Shown: piece by piece, positions 16,210 through 25,090 of the stretch
Layout: the number at the start of each line of letters is the position of its first letter
Position numbering within the stretch: the stretch's first letter is position 1
Origin: Armadillidium nasatum
Lineage: Eukaryota; Arthropoda; Malacostraca; Isopoda; Armadillidiidae
Direction of reading: 5' to 3'
Length of the DNA stretch: 25,300 nt
NCBI GenBank assembly: GCA_009176605.1
Contig: SEYY01001191.1
Span: 85,858-111,157 of the forward strand
Translations under genes and position numbers: made by a program
The notes under the pieces: model-generated
The model's input: only the letters and a program-made list of their open reading frames with translations
Databases searched by the model: none
What the model was told of the DNA's origin: nothing

Positions 16210-17291
16210 GCAAATACTCCCTTTGAAAAGGCTAATCTCTTTGGCCTCCTTTTCTCATCTAATTCAACCCTGCTCGATTCTGGAATCCCTCCTCCTTCTC
16301 CTTCTCCTCTCAGGTGTCCCATGTCCCTGCCTGTAATTACTCATAATCAGGTGCATGGGATCCTGAAATCTATGAACGTCAGGAAGGCCAGTGGCCCGGA
16401 TGGCATTCCCCCTCGTGTTCTGAGGGAGTATGTTTCCGAGTTAGTGCCTGTCCTCGTTCAACTCTGCTCTCTATTCCTTAATACTAATACTTTTCCTCAT
16501 TGCTGGAAGCGTGCATTTGTTCAGCCGATCCCGAAAAAAGGTAGCCGCTCTGACCCTTCTAACTATCGACCTATAGCTCTCACTTGTGTTCTGTCTAAAA
16601 TTTTTGAAACTCTCCTCAACTCTCATTTCCTGGATCATTTGGAGTCTCATTCTCTTCTCTCTGATCACCAGTATGGCTTTCGACGTTAGAGGTCAACTGG
16701 TGACATACTTTCCTATCTTACTGATCTATGGTCTTCTGCCCTTAGGGACTACGGGGAGTCTTGTGTGATGTCGCTTGACATATCCAAGGCTTTCGACCGG
16801 GTATGGCATGCGTCGCTGCTCTCTAAACTCCCTTCCTTTGGGTTTCCTCCTTCCCTTTGCTTACTTTTGTCTAGTTTTCTCTCAGATCGCTTCATTTCGG
16901 CACTTGTAGATGAAACGACCTCATCCTATTTTTCTGTCAATTGTGGTGTTCCTGAGGGTTCTGTTTTATCTCCAACCTTATTCTTACTTTTCATTAACGA
17001 TCTTCTCAACTGCACTTCTAACTCTGTTCACTCTTATGCTGATGACTCAACTCTACATTCTTTTACTCATTTCAAATCTGCTCCCTCCTTTGCTTCTAGA
17101 ATTACTTCTCGTCTTCTTCTTTCCGATTCTATTTTTTCCGATCTAGATGGGATTTCCCGGTCGGGTCATAGCAACCTTGTGAAATTAAACTCTTTAAAAA
17201 CTCAACTTCTTCACATCTCCCTCTCCAAAACACCTCCCAACTTTCCTATCTTCTTCGATAGCTCTCCCGTCTCACCTATAAATAACATTAA
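16210..17291 (+). pseudogene. Jockey ORF2 reverse transcriptase domain
   Basis: After the 5-bp GCAAA duplication the frame continues ANTPFEKANLFG, LPVITHNQVHGILKSMN, KASGPDGIPPRVL, FVQPIPKKGSR, SNYRPIALTCVLSKIFE, HQYGFRR then a stop (16687-16689) and RSTGDILSYLTDLW. The catalytic part is intact: SLDISKAFDRVWHASLL (box A Asp), VNCGVPEGSVLSPTLFLL (box B) and HSYADDSTLHSF (YADD, 17035-17046). [13 protein letters not shown] then leads into the C-terminal region. The RT domain copies the element RNA at the nicked target. Boxes and spacing fit the Jockey clade. From 16765 the frame is open for 180 codons. Confidence 0.9.
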
Positions 17292-17874
17292 ACATTCTTG
17301 GTCTTAACATAAACAATAAACAATCTTGGAAACCACATATCACAATGGTTGCTAAAGCGGCCTCTAAGAAGCTGGGAATTCTGTTCTGATTGCAAGAATT
17401 TTTTTCTTCTGAACAGTTACTCCAAAAATATAAGGGTCTTATTCGCCCTTGTATGGAGTACTGTTCTCACATTTGGGGGGCTCCGGCTCCTCCTCTCTTC
17501 TGGATAGGGTTGAGTCTAAAGCTAAAAGATTAATAAACTGTCCCCTACTTTCTAACTCTCTTGACCCATTATCTCTGCGACGTGACGTTGGAGCACTGTA
17601 CCTTTTCCATAGGTACTACAATGAAAGGTGCTCGAGGGAATTGGCCTCTTGCATCCCTCCACCGTTGCGTCGTCCTCGTTGCACAAGGGGTGCCTTGCTT
17701 TCGCACCATTTTTGTGTGGATGTAGGAAACCCCAGGCTGGCCCGTTGTGGTGCCTCTTTCTTTCCAGCCATCTCTGCTCTGTGGAATTCTCTACCATCAT
17801 CTATTTTTCCTCCTGTACTTAATCTTCCACTCTTCGAGGCTTCCGTCTGTGCCCACCTGAGGGATATGCGTTAG
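17287..17874 (+). pseudogene. Jockey ORF2 C-terminal tail
   Basis: After a one-base shift: [28 protein letters not shown], a stop at 17387-17389, then [17 protein letters not shown] and PCMEYCSH. A second shift in the G6 run at 17475-17480 leads to [69 protein letters not shown] and a TAG stop. The function of this region beyond RT is not well defined; the recurring NPRL..FFPA..LWNSLP pattern is typical of arthropod Jockey-like ORF2 ends. The same tail is seen at 1727-2158 (minus) and 22714-22947. Confidence 0.88.
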
Positions 17875-17962
17875 GTCTGTGTTTGAAAGAGTTTTTTTTA
17901 ATTTGTGTGTGGCCCCTCCTTGAAAAGGGCTATGCCCGTGAGTGAGTGGCGGCGTTCTGTAA

Positions 17963-17975
17963 ATATATATATATA

Positions 17976-18069
<94 letters not shown>
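17963..18069. repeat. (TA)n microsatellite tail of the long Jockey copy
   Basis: A TA run with one break (ATATTTAT near 17979), starting directly after TTCTGTAAA, the 3' end of the element. Confidence 0.99.
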
Positions 18070-18072
<3 letters not shown>

Positions 18073-18217
18073 GGACCCGTATATCCAAGGGTACCAGTGC
18101 CATGTTGCATGGCACTGTTGCAATGTTGCCTGCAACATTGCAAGGGGGCGGTGCCCCTCTGAGGGCGATGGGGGCGGAGCCCTCTTTCATGGTCTTTCGT
18201 GAGTCGATTTTAATCCG
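18070..18217. repeat. GC-richer block with two perfect hairpins
   Basis: Two adjacent inverted repeats: AGTGCCAT (18096-18103) with ATGGCACT (18109-18116), loop GTTGC; and TTGCAATGTTGC (18118-18129) with GCAACATTGCAA (18132-18143), loop CT. They are followed by G-rich sequence (GGGGGCGGTGCCCCTC, then GGGGGCGGAGCCCTC). No coding frame of note. It may be the end of an unrecognised non-autonomous element. Confidence 0.75.
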
Positions 18218-18299
18218 ATTACTCGGATAATCGGCTGATTAATCGGATAATCCGCTAATTAATCCGGATAATCCCCTAATTAATTATGTTAATCCCTTA
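18218..18299. repeat. Four-unit, 20/21-bp degenerate tandem repeat
   Basis: Units: ATTACTCGGATAATCGGCTG (18218-18237), ATTAATCGGATAATCCGCTA (18238-18257), then two 21-bp units at 18258-18278 and 18279-18299. Units diverge progressively to the right, where CGGATAATC becomes TGTTAATC. Each unit is internally self-complementary (CGGATAATCCG). Non-coding. Confidence 0.88.
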
Positions 18300-18848
18300 A
18301 TCCCCGCCCCTTTTTGACACTTAACCTTTTATGCCCCGCCCACTTTTGACCTTTTTTCTCACGATCGGTGTTATCAGGCACGTGCCAAGCCTCATGTGAT
18401 AGTTGCAGGGTCTAACTCATGCTATTTCCTGAGTGCCATTTCTAGCACTTTCTAGCACTTGGCACTCATGCAACAATATGTCAACATGAGGTGCCAGTGT
18501 CAGCTGTCATTGGCATTGCAAGAGCCTCTTTGCAACATTGCATGGTACTCTCGGTGATGACGTCATCTGCGCATGCGCACACTCCTTACTCTGTGACCTC
18601 ATGACACTGGGCTATCTTTAGACTATGACGCCATCTGTCATTTTTCCTTGACCACATGGTTTTTATTTCCGTAGTTTTTTTTCACTTACCTACTTGATAT
18701 CTGTCCGACATTTTGATCACGTGGGTTTCCGCCATCTTGAATTTGATTTTGAATTTTCCCGCCATTTCTTCTTGATTGCAGCGCCATCTATTAAGTGAAA
18801 ATCAAACTTTCTACTCGTCCGATATTAACAGTAAGAACTTAAAGCTTT
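18300..18848. other. Mixed unique sequence with repeated short words
   Basis: About 550 bp of less AT-rich sequence than its surroundings. Words from the hairpin block recur (GCAACATTGCATGG at 18531-18544, GTGCCA, GGCACTCATG). CCGCCC, TGACGTCATC and GCGCATGCGC are seen near 18304-18575. CGCCAT occurs at 18629, 18732, 18760 and 18782. No protein frame recognised. It could be the body of a non-autonomous element whose ends include the hairpins. Confidence 0.4.
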
Positions 18849-18923
18849 TATGAGACCAGGATTCGAAACCTCGACCTTTTGGTTTGAATTCCATCACACT
18901 ACCACTAAACCAACTTGATCATA
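18849..18923 (-). other. tRNA-like sequence, probably a tRNA pseudogene or SINE head
   Basis: A 75-nt minus-strand segment with tRNA-like order. An A-box-like TGGTTTAGTGG lies near the start. A B-box-like GGTTTCGAATCC lies near the end, with one extra T relative to the usual GGTTCGAATCC. TATGATC and TCTCATA at the two ends pair at five of seven positions. The anticodon arm does not form a convincing 5-bp stem. These features fit a decayed tRNA gene or the 5' part of a tRNA-derived SINE transcribed leftward. I cannot assign an amino acid. Confidence 0.5.
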
Positions 18924-18956
18924 CCCTAGAATGAGCAACTTTCGACTTTGAAATCG

Positions 18957-18957
18957 C

Positions 18958-19018
<61 letters not shown>

Positions 19019-19019
19019 G
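18957..19019. repeat. (TTA)n microsatellite, about 63 bp
   Basis: A pure run of TTA/ATT triplets just before the gypsy RNase H frame. Confidence 0.98.
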
Positions 19020-19881
19020 AATGTATAATAATCATCTATTACATAACTTTTATGGTTATTACGTATTTATTGTAGTTGACCCTCTTTCAGATCCATACTC
19101 GTGGTGGGAGCCCGTTTGTGGGACGTGGGCGGCGCTTCAGAATATTCGCTGGGCGCGACCGCATGCTGAATTAGAAGATCAAGCTTTTAACAAATTAAAA
19201 GAATTACTATCAAGCTCACCTATTCTTATACATCCAAATTTTGATCGTCCCTTCAAACTTCATACAGATGTATCTGATATCGCTATTGGAGCTGTTTTAA
19301 CTCAGGAAATTGATGATATAGAAAGACCAGTGGCATACTTTTCCAGAAAACTAACACCGCAGGAAAGTAGATATAGTGTAACAGAAAGAGAGGCTTTGGC
19401 AATTGTTAAATCTGTAAAACATTTCGATTACTATTTATATGAACATAAATTTACTACAATATCAGATCATCAACCTTTAAGATACCTCTTTAAATTCAAA
19501 CCAAGTACACCAAGAATAGCTAGATGGGCTTTACTTTTAACCGAATTCAACTTTGACATTCAGTTCAAAGCTGGGAAAGAAAATATAATTCCTGACGCAC
19601 ATAGAATAAGTGTGAGTGCCATTAATAGTGAGGAAATAGTTGATCCATCAAAAGTTTTAGGTTCGCATAATGTGCGAAAGGAACAATTGAAAGACTTGGG
19701 GTGGAGGAGGATTAACAACTACTTTGAAAAAAGGAATGTAGAAGGAATTCCGAGAGACATAGACTTGTCGAGATTTATCATGAAAAATAACTGTTTACAC
19801 TTTATACATTATAATAGTCATCAAAGACCTTATAAAGAAGTTTTAGTAGTTCCTCAAACACTTAAAGACGCAGCCTTATGA
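19020..19881 (+). pseudogene. Ty3/gypsy RNase H domain and start of integrase
   Basis: A 286-aa open frame. Up to about residue 45 it is not recognisable. Then ELEDQAFNKLKELLSSSPIL (residues 50-69) starts the gypsy RT/RNase H junction. RNase H: FKLHTDVSDIAIGAVLTQ (Asp83), PVAYFSRKLTPQESRYS, TEREALAIV (Glu122/124), ISDHQPLRYLF (Asp149), ARWALLLTEFNFDI and FKAGKENIIPDAHR (Asp192). All acidic residues expected for catalysis are visible, so the domain itself reads intact. It ends in a linker leading to integrase (HSHQ..-like QRPYKEVLVVPQTLKDAAL) at a frameshift near 19877. It is collinear with the RT at 10391-11163. The Met at 19021 is not a real start, since pol is normally one polyprotein. Confidence 0.88.
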
Positions 19882-20636
19882 CAATACACAATTCTCATTT
19901 GAACTTCCATGCAGGTTTTGTTTAAAATCTTTACATAGCTAAAGATTTATTTTATTGGCCAAATATGTCCCAAGACATAAAAATTTATTGTAAAACTTGT
20001 TTAACCTGCCAGAAAATTTCTCCATATAATAATATTAAAGCACCATTACAGTTATTTAACTCACCAATCTCCCCAGGCACTCATATAAGTATTGATATTG
20101 TTGGACCATTCATTCCCTGAAACTCCTAACGGTAATAAATACATATTTTCCATTATAGATAACTTCTCTAGATTCCTCAAGCCTACCCTATTTCCAATAT
20201 TAGAAAAGAAACAATTGTAAATTGTTTAATTGATTATATAAATAGATTTTCTTCTCCTTTGCATATCCACTAGTGATAATGGTTCTCAGTTCCATTCTAA
20301 ACTTTTTAGGGAAGTATGTGATCTTTTTAAAAGTAAAATACATTATACAAGTTTTCACCCACAAGGTAATAGCTATTCGGAAAGATCTCATAGAAATGTC
20401 AAAAATGCTTTAATCTCGGCCTTAGAAAATTCTTCATTTTTGGCAGAGATGCTCTTTTACCTTTGTCAGGCATAATAAAGGCTGGAGAGAGATATGATCA
20501 TGTAAATAAAAACTGTAAAGAAGATATAATAAGGAAGATGAAAAGTGCATACGAAAATGCTCAAAAATCTAATGAAAAAACTCAAGGTAAACGCAAAGAA
20601 TATTTTACAGACCGGAATTTTAAGGAATAGGAGAAT
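19878..20636 (+). pseudogene. Ty3/gypsy integrase: zinc-binding and catalytic core, broken
   Basis: From 19878: IHNSHLNFHAGFV, stop (19923-19925), then AKDLFYWPNMSQDIKIYC and KTCLTCQK, giving the HHCC zinc-binding region. Then HISIDIVGPFIP (first catalytic Asp) and, after a shift near 20118, GNKYIFSIIDNFSRFLK. The core resumes around 20273 with SDNGSQFHSKLFREVCDLF (second Asp), IHYTSFHPQGNSYSERSHRN (catalytic Glu in SER) and VKNALISALEN. YDHVNKNCKEDI..MKSAYENAQKSN leads into the C-terminal domain. DDE residues are all visible but at least three stops or shifts break the frame. The enzyme would join element cDNA into chromosomal DNA. Confidence 0.87.
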
Positions 20637-20638
20637 TC

Positions 20639-20998
20639 GTGTGGCTAATAGATAGTTATAGGAGAGGAAAAGGATGCAAGTTAAAACCTAGATACCTTGG
20701 TCCTTATAGAATAATCGATAAATACTCCGCAGTAAACTATACAATAAAACCCTTATATGACTTACACAAAAGAGAGGAGAAAGTACACATAAATAGACTA
20801 AAGAAATGTAACTTACCGAACATTATTCATGATCCTGATAGAGAGACAGAAGTAGATATAAATGAAGGAGATAAAGAAGAAGACATAGGTGAGGATTCAG
20901 ATAGTGATAATGATTTGTACATTCCTGTAAATATAAATAGAAATAAGAATAATAGAGTAGTTGTGAATAGAAATATAGATGATCATTGTAACACATAA
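20639..20998 (+). pseudogene. Ty3/gypsy integrase C-terminal GPY/F-type domain
   Basis: A 119-aa open frame: VWLIDSYRRGKGCKLKPRYL, then LGPYRIIDKYSAVNYTIKP and EEKVHINRLKKCNL. KPRYLGPY..I is the GPY/F module at the end of Ty3/gypsy integrases, and VHI.RLK follows as usual. After residue 65 it becomes acidic (NEGDKEEDIGEDSDSD) and then Asn/Arg-rich, with a stop at 20996-20998. The apparent Met is within the preceding stretch and comes after a stop at 20627-20629. The region is probably non-functional because the upstream integrase is broken, though this piece reads cleanly. Confidence 0.85.
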
Positions 20999-22673
20999 AA
21001 TTTAAGGTCTAAGGGACCTGTGGTAGATACTAATAGAATTCAAGATAATATTGAATATAGAGTTAGAAGTAATAGAAATTGTAATTTTATAAGTTTTATA
21101 ATAGTCATAGTATTTATTATAAAAATATTCTGCTGTTGCTAAGGATAAAATATATAAGATAAGGTGGTTATTTGGGAAGATGAATATTTTATGAAAAATT
21201 TATTTATTTTATTTATTTATTATATGAGTAATCTGTTGTTGATGAAACAAGGTTGTCGTATTTGTTGAAAAAGGAACGGAAATTGTTTCCTTTGATGTTG
21301 AGTCTCGCAGAAGAATGTTTTACATTCTGAATTCTTAGCTTGATTCAATTCAAATAAAACAAATCCCTAAGGAGAAAGTTTATGCTAAGCTGCCTTGTGA
21401 CTATTCTGTAAATAAATATTTGTTTACGATTTTACGATACTCAGGGACTCGTTAGAGATGAAAAATATTTATTGTTTCACGAAGTTAATGAGTCAGGATT
21501 AGGATAAAATTCTGAAGAGATTATGTTGATAATTTATGATATGTTGTTCATGTTTTATACTATGTTCTTCCTTTTAACCATTTGATAAAGTTGGTTATTA
21601 AAGTCGATGTTATAATTACTGATTAAAATGTTTACTCCTTAGTTTAACTTTGAAAATGTGTATAATCCTAAACAGGGAGTAATATAAAGTTATTTTATAG
21701 ATTAAACACATTCGCAAACTTAAAACTAGGAGTCATAATTAATTTGTTAATATTTAAGAAACCGAAATACATTTGTATATATATTTTCACAACAATATTT
21801 TAGTTTTTAAGCTTCACAATTATATTTTTATTTATTTATTATTATATTTTATTTATTTATTTTTATTATTTCTATATTTTACTATATAAATTTAATTTTT
21901 ATTTAGTTACCCATTATTTTTGGAAATTATTATAATATTTATTGTATGTTTTATAGAATTATATTGTTTTATTTATTAAAATTAAGATTACAAAATATTT
22001 AAATAATGAATCAAATACAAGATTTGAAGACCTCTTAAGCAGTGAAATATAACCCAAGATTTATCAGAAGAAGCGAGAATTAGAGAGTATTTCGACTCTC
22101 TAAGAAAAAGAGGAAATTTGTTCTCTTTTCTCTCTGGGTTAGCCTAGAATGATTATTTTGGATCATTCGTCAGTTATATTGGACTGACCACATTTAGGCA
22201 TGTAATATAGCATTTCGGCTATAGAGGAGAGGTATACAAAAAGAGTGAGGACTCTTGGACGAGGAGTTAGCCTTATCCTATACCTTAAGTAAATTGTAAA
22301 CTTGTACATTCCAGCCTCACTGAGATGAAATATTATTCACTCAGTTTATATACCCGAGAGAGTCTTGTGTATTTATAGTAATTTAAGACACATACATCGT
22401 ATCTATTTAAAAATAATATTATATATAAGTTAAATTAATCAAGTCCTTAAGATTGCTCTTAGTTACGCTTACCAAACGTCAATATATTATATTGTAAATA
22501 CTATTTCCTTTGTATAATAAATATTTAAAGATAACACTCTTTTATTGAATTCACCAAGATCTGGAATTTGTTTATCTCACCTTATTTTTATTCTGTAATT
22601 AGCAACTGGGCTCTTAACATATAAAACTAATCTACAATAGAGTTCAGGGGCTAACTTTACAATATATATATTA
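20999..22673 (+). other. Post-pol region, probably containing a 3' LTR
   Basis: About 1.7 kb of AT-rich, frame-free sequence downstream of integrase. A purine-rich AAGAAAAAGAGGAAA lies at 22101-22115 and would fit a polypurine tract; TGTTCTC follows shortly after. AATAAA at 22517 could be a polyadenylation signal. An LTR from about 22119 to about 22600 is therefore possible, but no second copy of it is visible near 8229-8899, so this is inference. An env gene is not seen. (TTTA)n-like runs occur near 21820-21870. Confidence 0.35.
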
Positions 22674-23034
22674 TCTTTTCTACAGGTACTACAATGGCAG
22701 GTGCTCGAGGGAATTGGCCTCTCGCATTCCTCCACCGTTGTTTCGTCCTCGTTGCACAAGGGGTGCCCTGCTTTCGCACCAATTTTGTGTGGACGTAGGA
22801 AATCCCAGGCTAGCCCGTTGTGGTACCTCCTTCTTTCCAGCCACCTTTATTCTGTGGAACTCTCTACCATCATTTATTTTTCCTCCTGTATTTAATCTTC
22901 CACTCTTCAAGGCTTCCGTCTGCGCCCACCTGAGAGCTGTGCGTTAGATGTGTGTGTGTGTTTGAATGAGCTTTGTGCATGTGTGTGTGCCCCCTCCTTG
23001 AAAAGGGCTGTGCCCGTGAGTGGTGGCGTTCTGT
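22674..23034 (+). mobile_element. Jockey-like LINE 3' end, 5'-truncated
   Basis: Matches the long copy from 17597 to its end with few changes. The 77-aa frame 22714-22947 reads MASRIPPPLFRPRCTRGALL, VDVGNPRLARCGTSFFPA, LWNSLPSFIFPP and VCAHLRAVR. The 3' UTR follows (CCCCTCCTTGAAAAGGGCTG, GGTGGCGTTCTGT). Only the last ~90 codons of ORF2 remain, and these read without lesions. The left break follows a short TATATATATTA; the right end passes into poly(A). This is the usual form of an aborted reverse-transcription product. Confidence 0.92.
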
Positions 23035-23230
<196 letters not shown>

Positions 23231-23473
23231 GTGCATTTGCCACCAGGCTTCGGATTCGGATTTGAGAAATTCAGAACTTATCTGGAGTCGGATTTAAATT
23301 CGAATACTTTCGTTTTCGGTAACCTTAAAATTCAAACAACTTTCTTTTTTCTTCTTCTGATAAAAATTTCTGGCCTCTTAGAGGGAGGACGTAGCACCGT
23401 TCGAAGCGATAATAGTGTCCCCATTGGGCTTAACCGCGAGGTGATAGGGTAAGCTAGATTATTTCATTTTACT
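23231..23473. other. Spacer with TCGGATT words and a possible Jockey scrap
   Basis: Positions 23249-23320 contain CTTCGGATTCGGATTTGAG, GAGTCGGATTTAAATTCGAA and TTTCGTTTTCGG, another reiterated motif block of the kind seen near other TA tracts. At 23357-23379, CTGATAAAAATTTCTGGC is identical to part of the Jockey linker at 16112-16131, so a tiny Jockey fragment is possible. The rest is unassigned. Confidence 0.4.
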
Positions 23474-24277
23474 TTGTTGCCCTTTGGTTCGTTTCTTTTC
23501 GCGTTTCACCTTCTCAGAGGGTCTCTAGTATATCCTCGTCTCACACTGGAGTGCCTATGCTCCCACTTTTTACCTACTAAGTATAAACTATCTGCATTAC
23601 AATGCAGACTTTATCGGGCTTTTAAACTTTGTTCCACATGGATTGATTTCCATGAAGAAATAAAGTACCTTCATAATTTTTCAAACTTTAATCTTTTCCC
23701 TATCAGTTTAATTTCAGATTTAGTTAGAAAACTTCTTGATGATGTATATCGTCCAAAATCTCCTCCCATTACTGTACCGAAGCAGAAGATTTATTTAAAA
23801 ATTCCTTATATTGGCTTAAATACCATCAAAATGATAAATTCATTAAATCCTACACTGCATAAGACTTTCCCGGCCGTACAGTTTATTTTTACACCGGTGA
23901 ATGGTTTTAAAATTTCAAATTTTTTTAAACTTAAAGACACTATCCCGCTAGGTTTGAGATCGTCGTTGGTTTACCAATTTACGTGTGCGGACTGCAATGC
24001 CCGCTACATAGGCCAAACTGGCCTACAACTCAACTTGCGCATCTCGAAGCACCTGGGTCTGTCTTATCGTACCAACTTGCCTCTTACGACACCTGAATCT
24101 TCATCTATCCGATCACACAGTCTGGATATGAAACACAGTGTCTCGCGGGAGAAATTTGAAATTCTGGCTTCTGCAAACGATTCCTTGAGTAGGAGAATAC
24201 TGGAGAGCCTATATATTCGGGAACTTAAACCAGAACTGAATAAGGACCTGTCTTCAATTCCGCTTTTTTTATTTTAA
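23474..24277 (+). CDS. Penelope-like element: RT C-terminus and GIY-YIG endonuclease (5'-truncated)
   Basis: An open frame of 267 codons to a TAA at 24275-24277, with no proper ATG start (it opens with TTG). Residues ~20-90 (FLPTKYKLSALQCRLYRAFK, LCSTWIDFHEEIKYLHNF) match the end of Penelope-like RT. After a linker, residues 164-257 form a GIY-YIG endonuclease: SLVYQFTCADCNARYIGQT (Tyr167, Cys171, Cys174, YIG 178-180), LNLRISKHLG (Arg189, His193), RRILESLYIRELKPELN (Glu244, Asn256). All key positions of the nuclease fold are present. In Penelope-like elements this nuclease cuts the target DNA before reverse transcription. The RT core lies upstream of the break and is missing, so the element is inactive as it stands. 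Codon use is AT-rich like its surroundings. Confidence 0.9.
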   Translation: MLPFGSFLFAFHLLRGSLVYPRLTLECLCSHFLPTKYKLSALQCRLYRAFKLCSTWIDFHEEIKYLHNFSNFNLFPISLISDLVRKLLDDVYRPKSPPITVPKQKIYLKIPYIGLNTIKMINSLNPTLHKTFPAVQFIFTPVNGFKISNFFKLKDTIPLGLRSSLVYQFTCADCNARYIGQTGLQLNLRISKHLGLSYRTNLPLTTPESSSIRSHSLDMKHSVSREKFEILASANDSLSRRILESLYIRELKPELNKDLSSIPLFLF

Positions 24278-24297
24278 CGTTTACCATATCTAATGTT

Positions 24298-24299
<2 letters not shown>

Positions 24300-24361
<62 letters not shown>
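24300..24361. repeat. (TTA)n microsatellite after the Penelope-like frame
   Basis: About 20 TTA units starting about 20 bp downstream of the Penelope-like stop codon. It grades into the 18-bp repeat array on its right. Confidence 0.97.
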
Positions 24362-25090
24362 TTAATATTGGTATTTTAATTATTATTGTTATTATTTTAA
24401 TTATTGTCATTACTTTAATTATCGTCATTATTTTAATTATTGTCATTATTTTAATTTATTATTGTCATTATTTTAATTATTATTGTCATTATTTTAACCT
24501 TTGTCATTTATATATATATATAAATATATATATATATTATCATTGTCATTAATAATCATTGTCATTATTTTAATCATTGTCATTATTTTAATCATTGTCA
24601 TTATTTTAATCATTTTCATTATTTTAATCATTTTCATTATTTTAATTTTAATCATTTTCATTATTTTATTCATTATTCATTATTTTAATCATCATTGTCA
24701 TTATTTTAATCATTGTCATTATTTTAATCATTGTCATTATTTTAATCATTGTCATTATTTTAATCATTGTCATTATTTTAATCATTGTCATTATTTTAGT
24801 CATTGTCATTATTTTAGTCTGTCATTATTTTAGTCATTGTCATTATTTTAGTCATTGTCATTATTTTAGTCATTGTCATTATTTTAGTCATTGTCATTAT
24901 TTTAGTCATTGTCATTATTTTAGTCATTATTGTCATTATTTTAATTATTATTGTTATTATTCTAATTATCATTGTTATTATTTTAATTGTTATTGTTATT
25001 ATTTTAATTGTTATTGTCATTTTTATAATTATTGTCATTTTTATTATTATTATCGTTATTGTTATAATTATTATTACTATTATTGTTATT
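24362..25090. repeat. 18-bp AT-rich minisatellite array
   Basis: Reiterations of an 18-bp unit, CATTGTCATTATTTTAAT. They are irregular at 24362-24540 and quite regular from about 24560 to 24940, where a TTTTAATC form (to about 24795) gives way to a TTTTAGTC form (about 24795-24930). To the right the array decays again to TTATTG and ATTATT triplet-like text. One unit is shortened (TTTTAGTCTGTCATT at 24814). The frame HYFNHCHYFNHC across it is not a gene. From 25091 to the window end no feature was recognised. Confidence 0.95.

Larger units (their letters stand above)
14992..17962 (+). mobile_element. Jockey-like LINE, longest copy: endonuclease, RT, C-terminal tail, 3' UTR
   Basis: The most complete non-LTR element here. 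It carries, in order, an APE-type endonuclease, reverse transcriptase and post-RT tail of one ORF2, then a stop at 17872-17874. A short 3' UTR includes CCCCTCCTTGAAAAGGGCTA and GGCGTTCTGTAAA. The UTR recurs at the ends of the copies at 1659-1720 (minus strand) and 22947-23036. Direct lesions: a frameshift near 15380, stop 15635-15637, 5-bp duplication at 16205-16214, stop 16687-16689, a 1-base gain near 17289, stop 17387-17389, and a shift in the G6 run at 17475-17480. It ends directly in (TA)n. Confidence 0.9.

Noticed and set aside
16025-16213. Small minus-strand frames within the Jockey copy
   Set aside because: Shadows of the sense ORF2 frame, which has recognisable motifs throughout.
20999-22673. 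Possible env gene downstream of gypsy pol
   Set aside because: No open frame, signal peptide or glycoprotein-like segment; all frames are full of stops.
23340-23470. Possible hammerhead ribozyme upstream of the Penelope-like frame
   Set aside because: Such ribozymes are known in some Penelope-like elements, but the required CUGANGA and GAAA cores with pairing stems are not present; CTGATAA alone does not fit.
24814-25038. Minus-strand KIMTMTKIMTM frame and plus-strand HYFNHC frame
   Set aside because: Both are direct translations of the 18-bp minisatellite.
24300-25090. Possible CRISPR-like array because of regular repeats
   Set aside because: Units are contiguous 18-mers without unique spacers, in a eukaryotic transposon setting.
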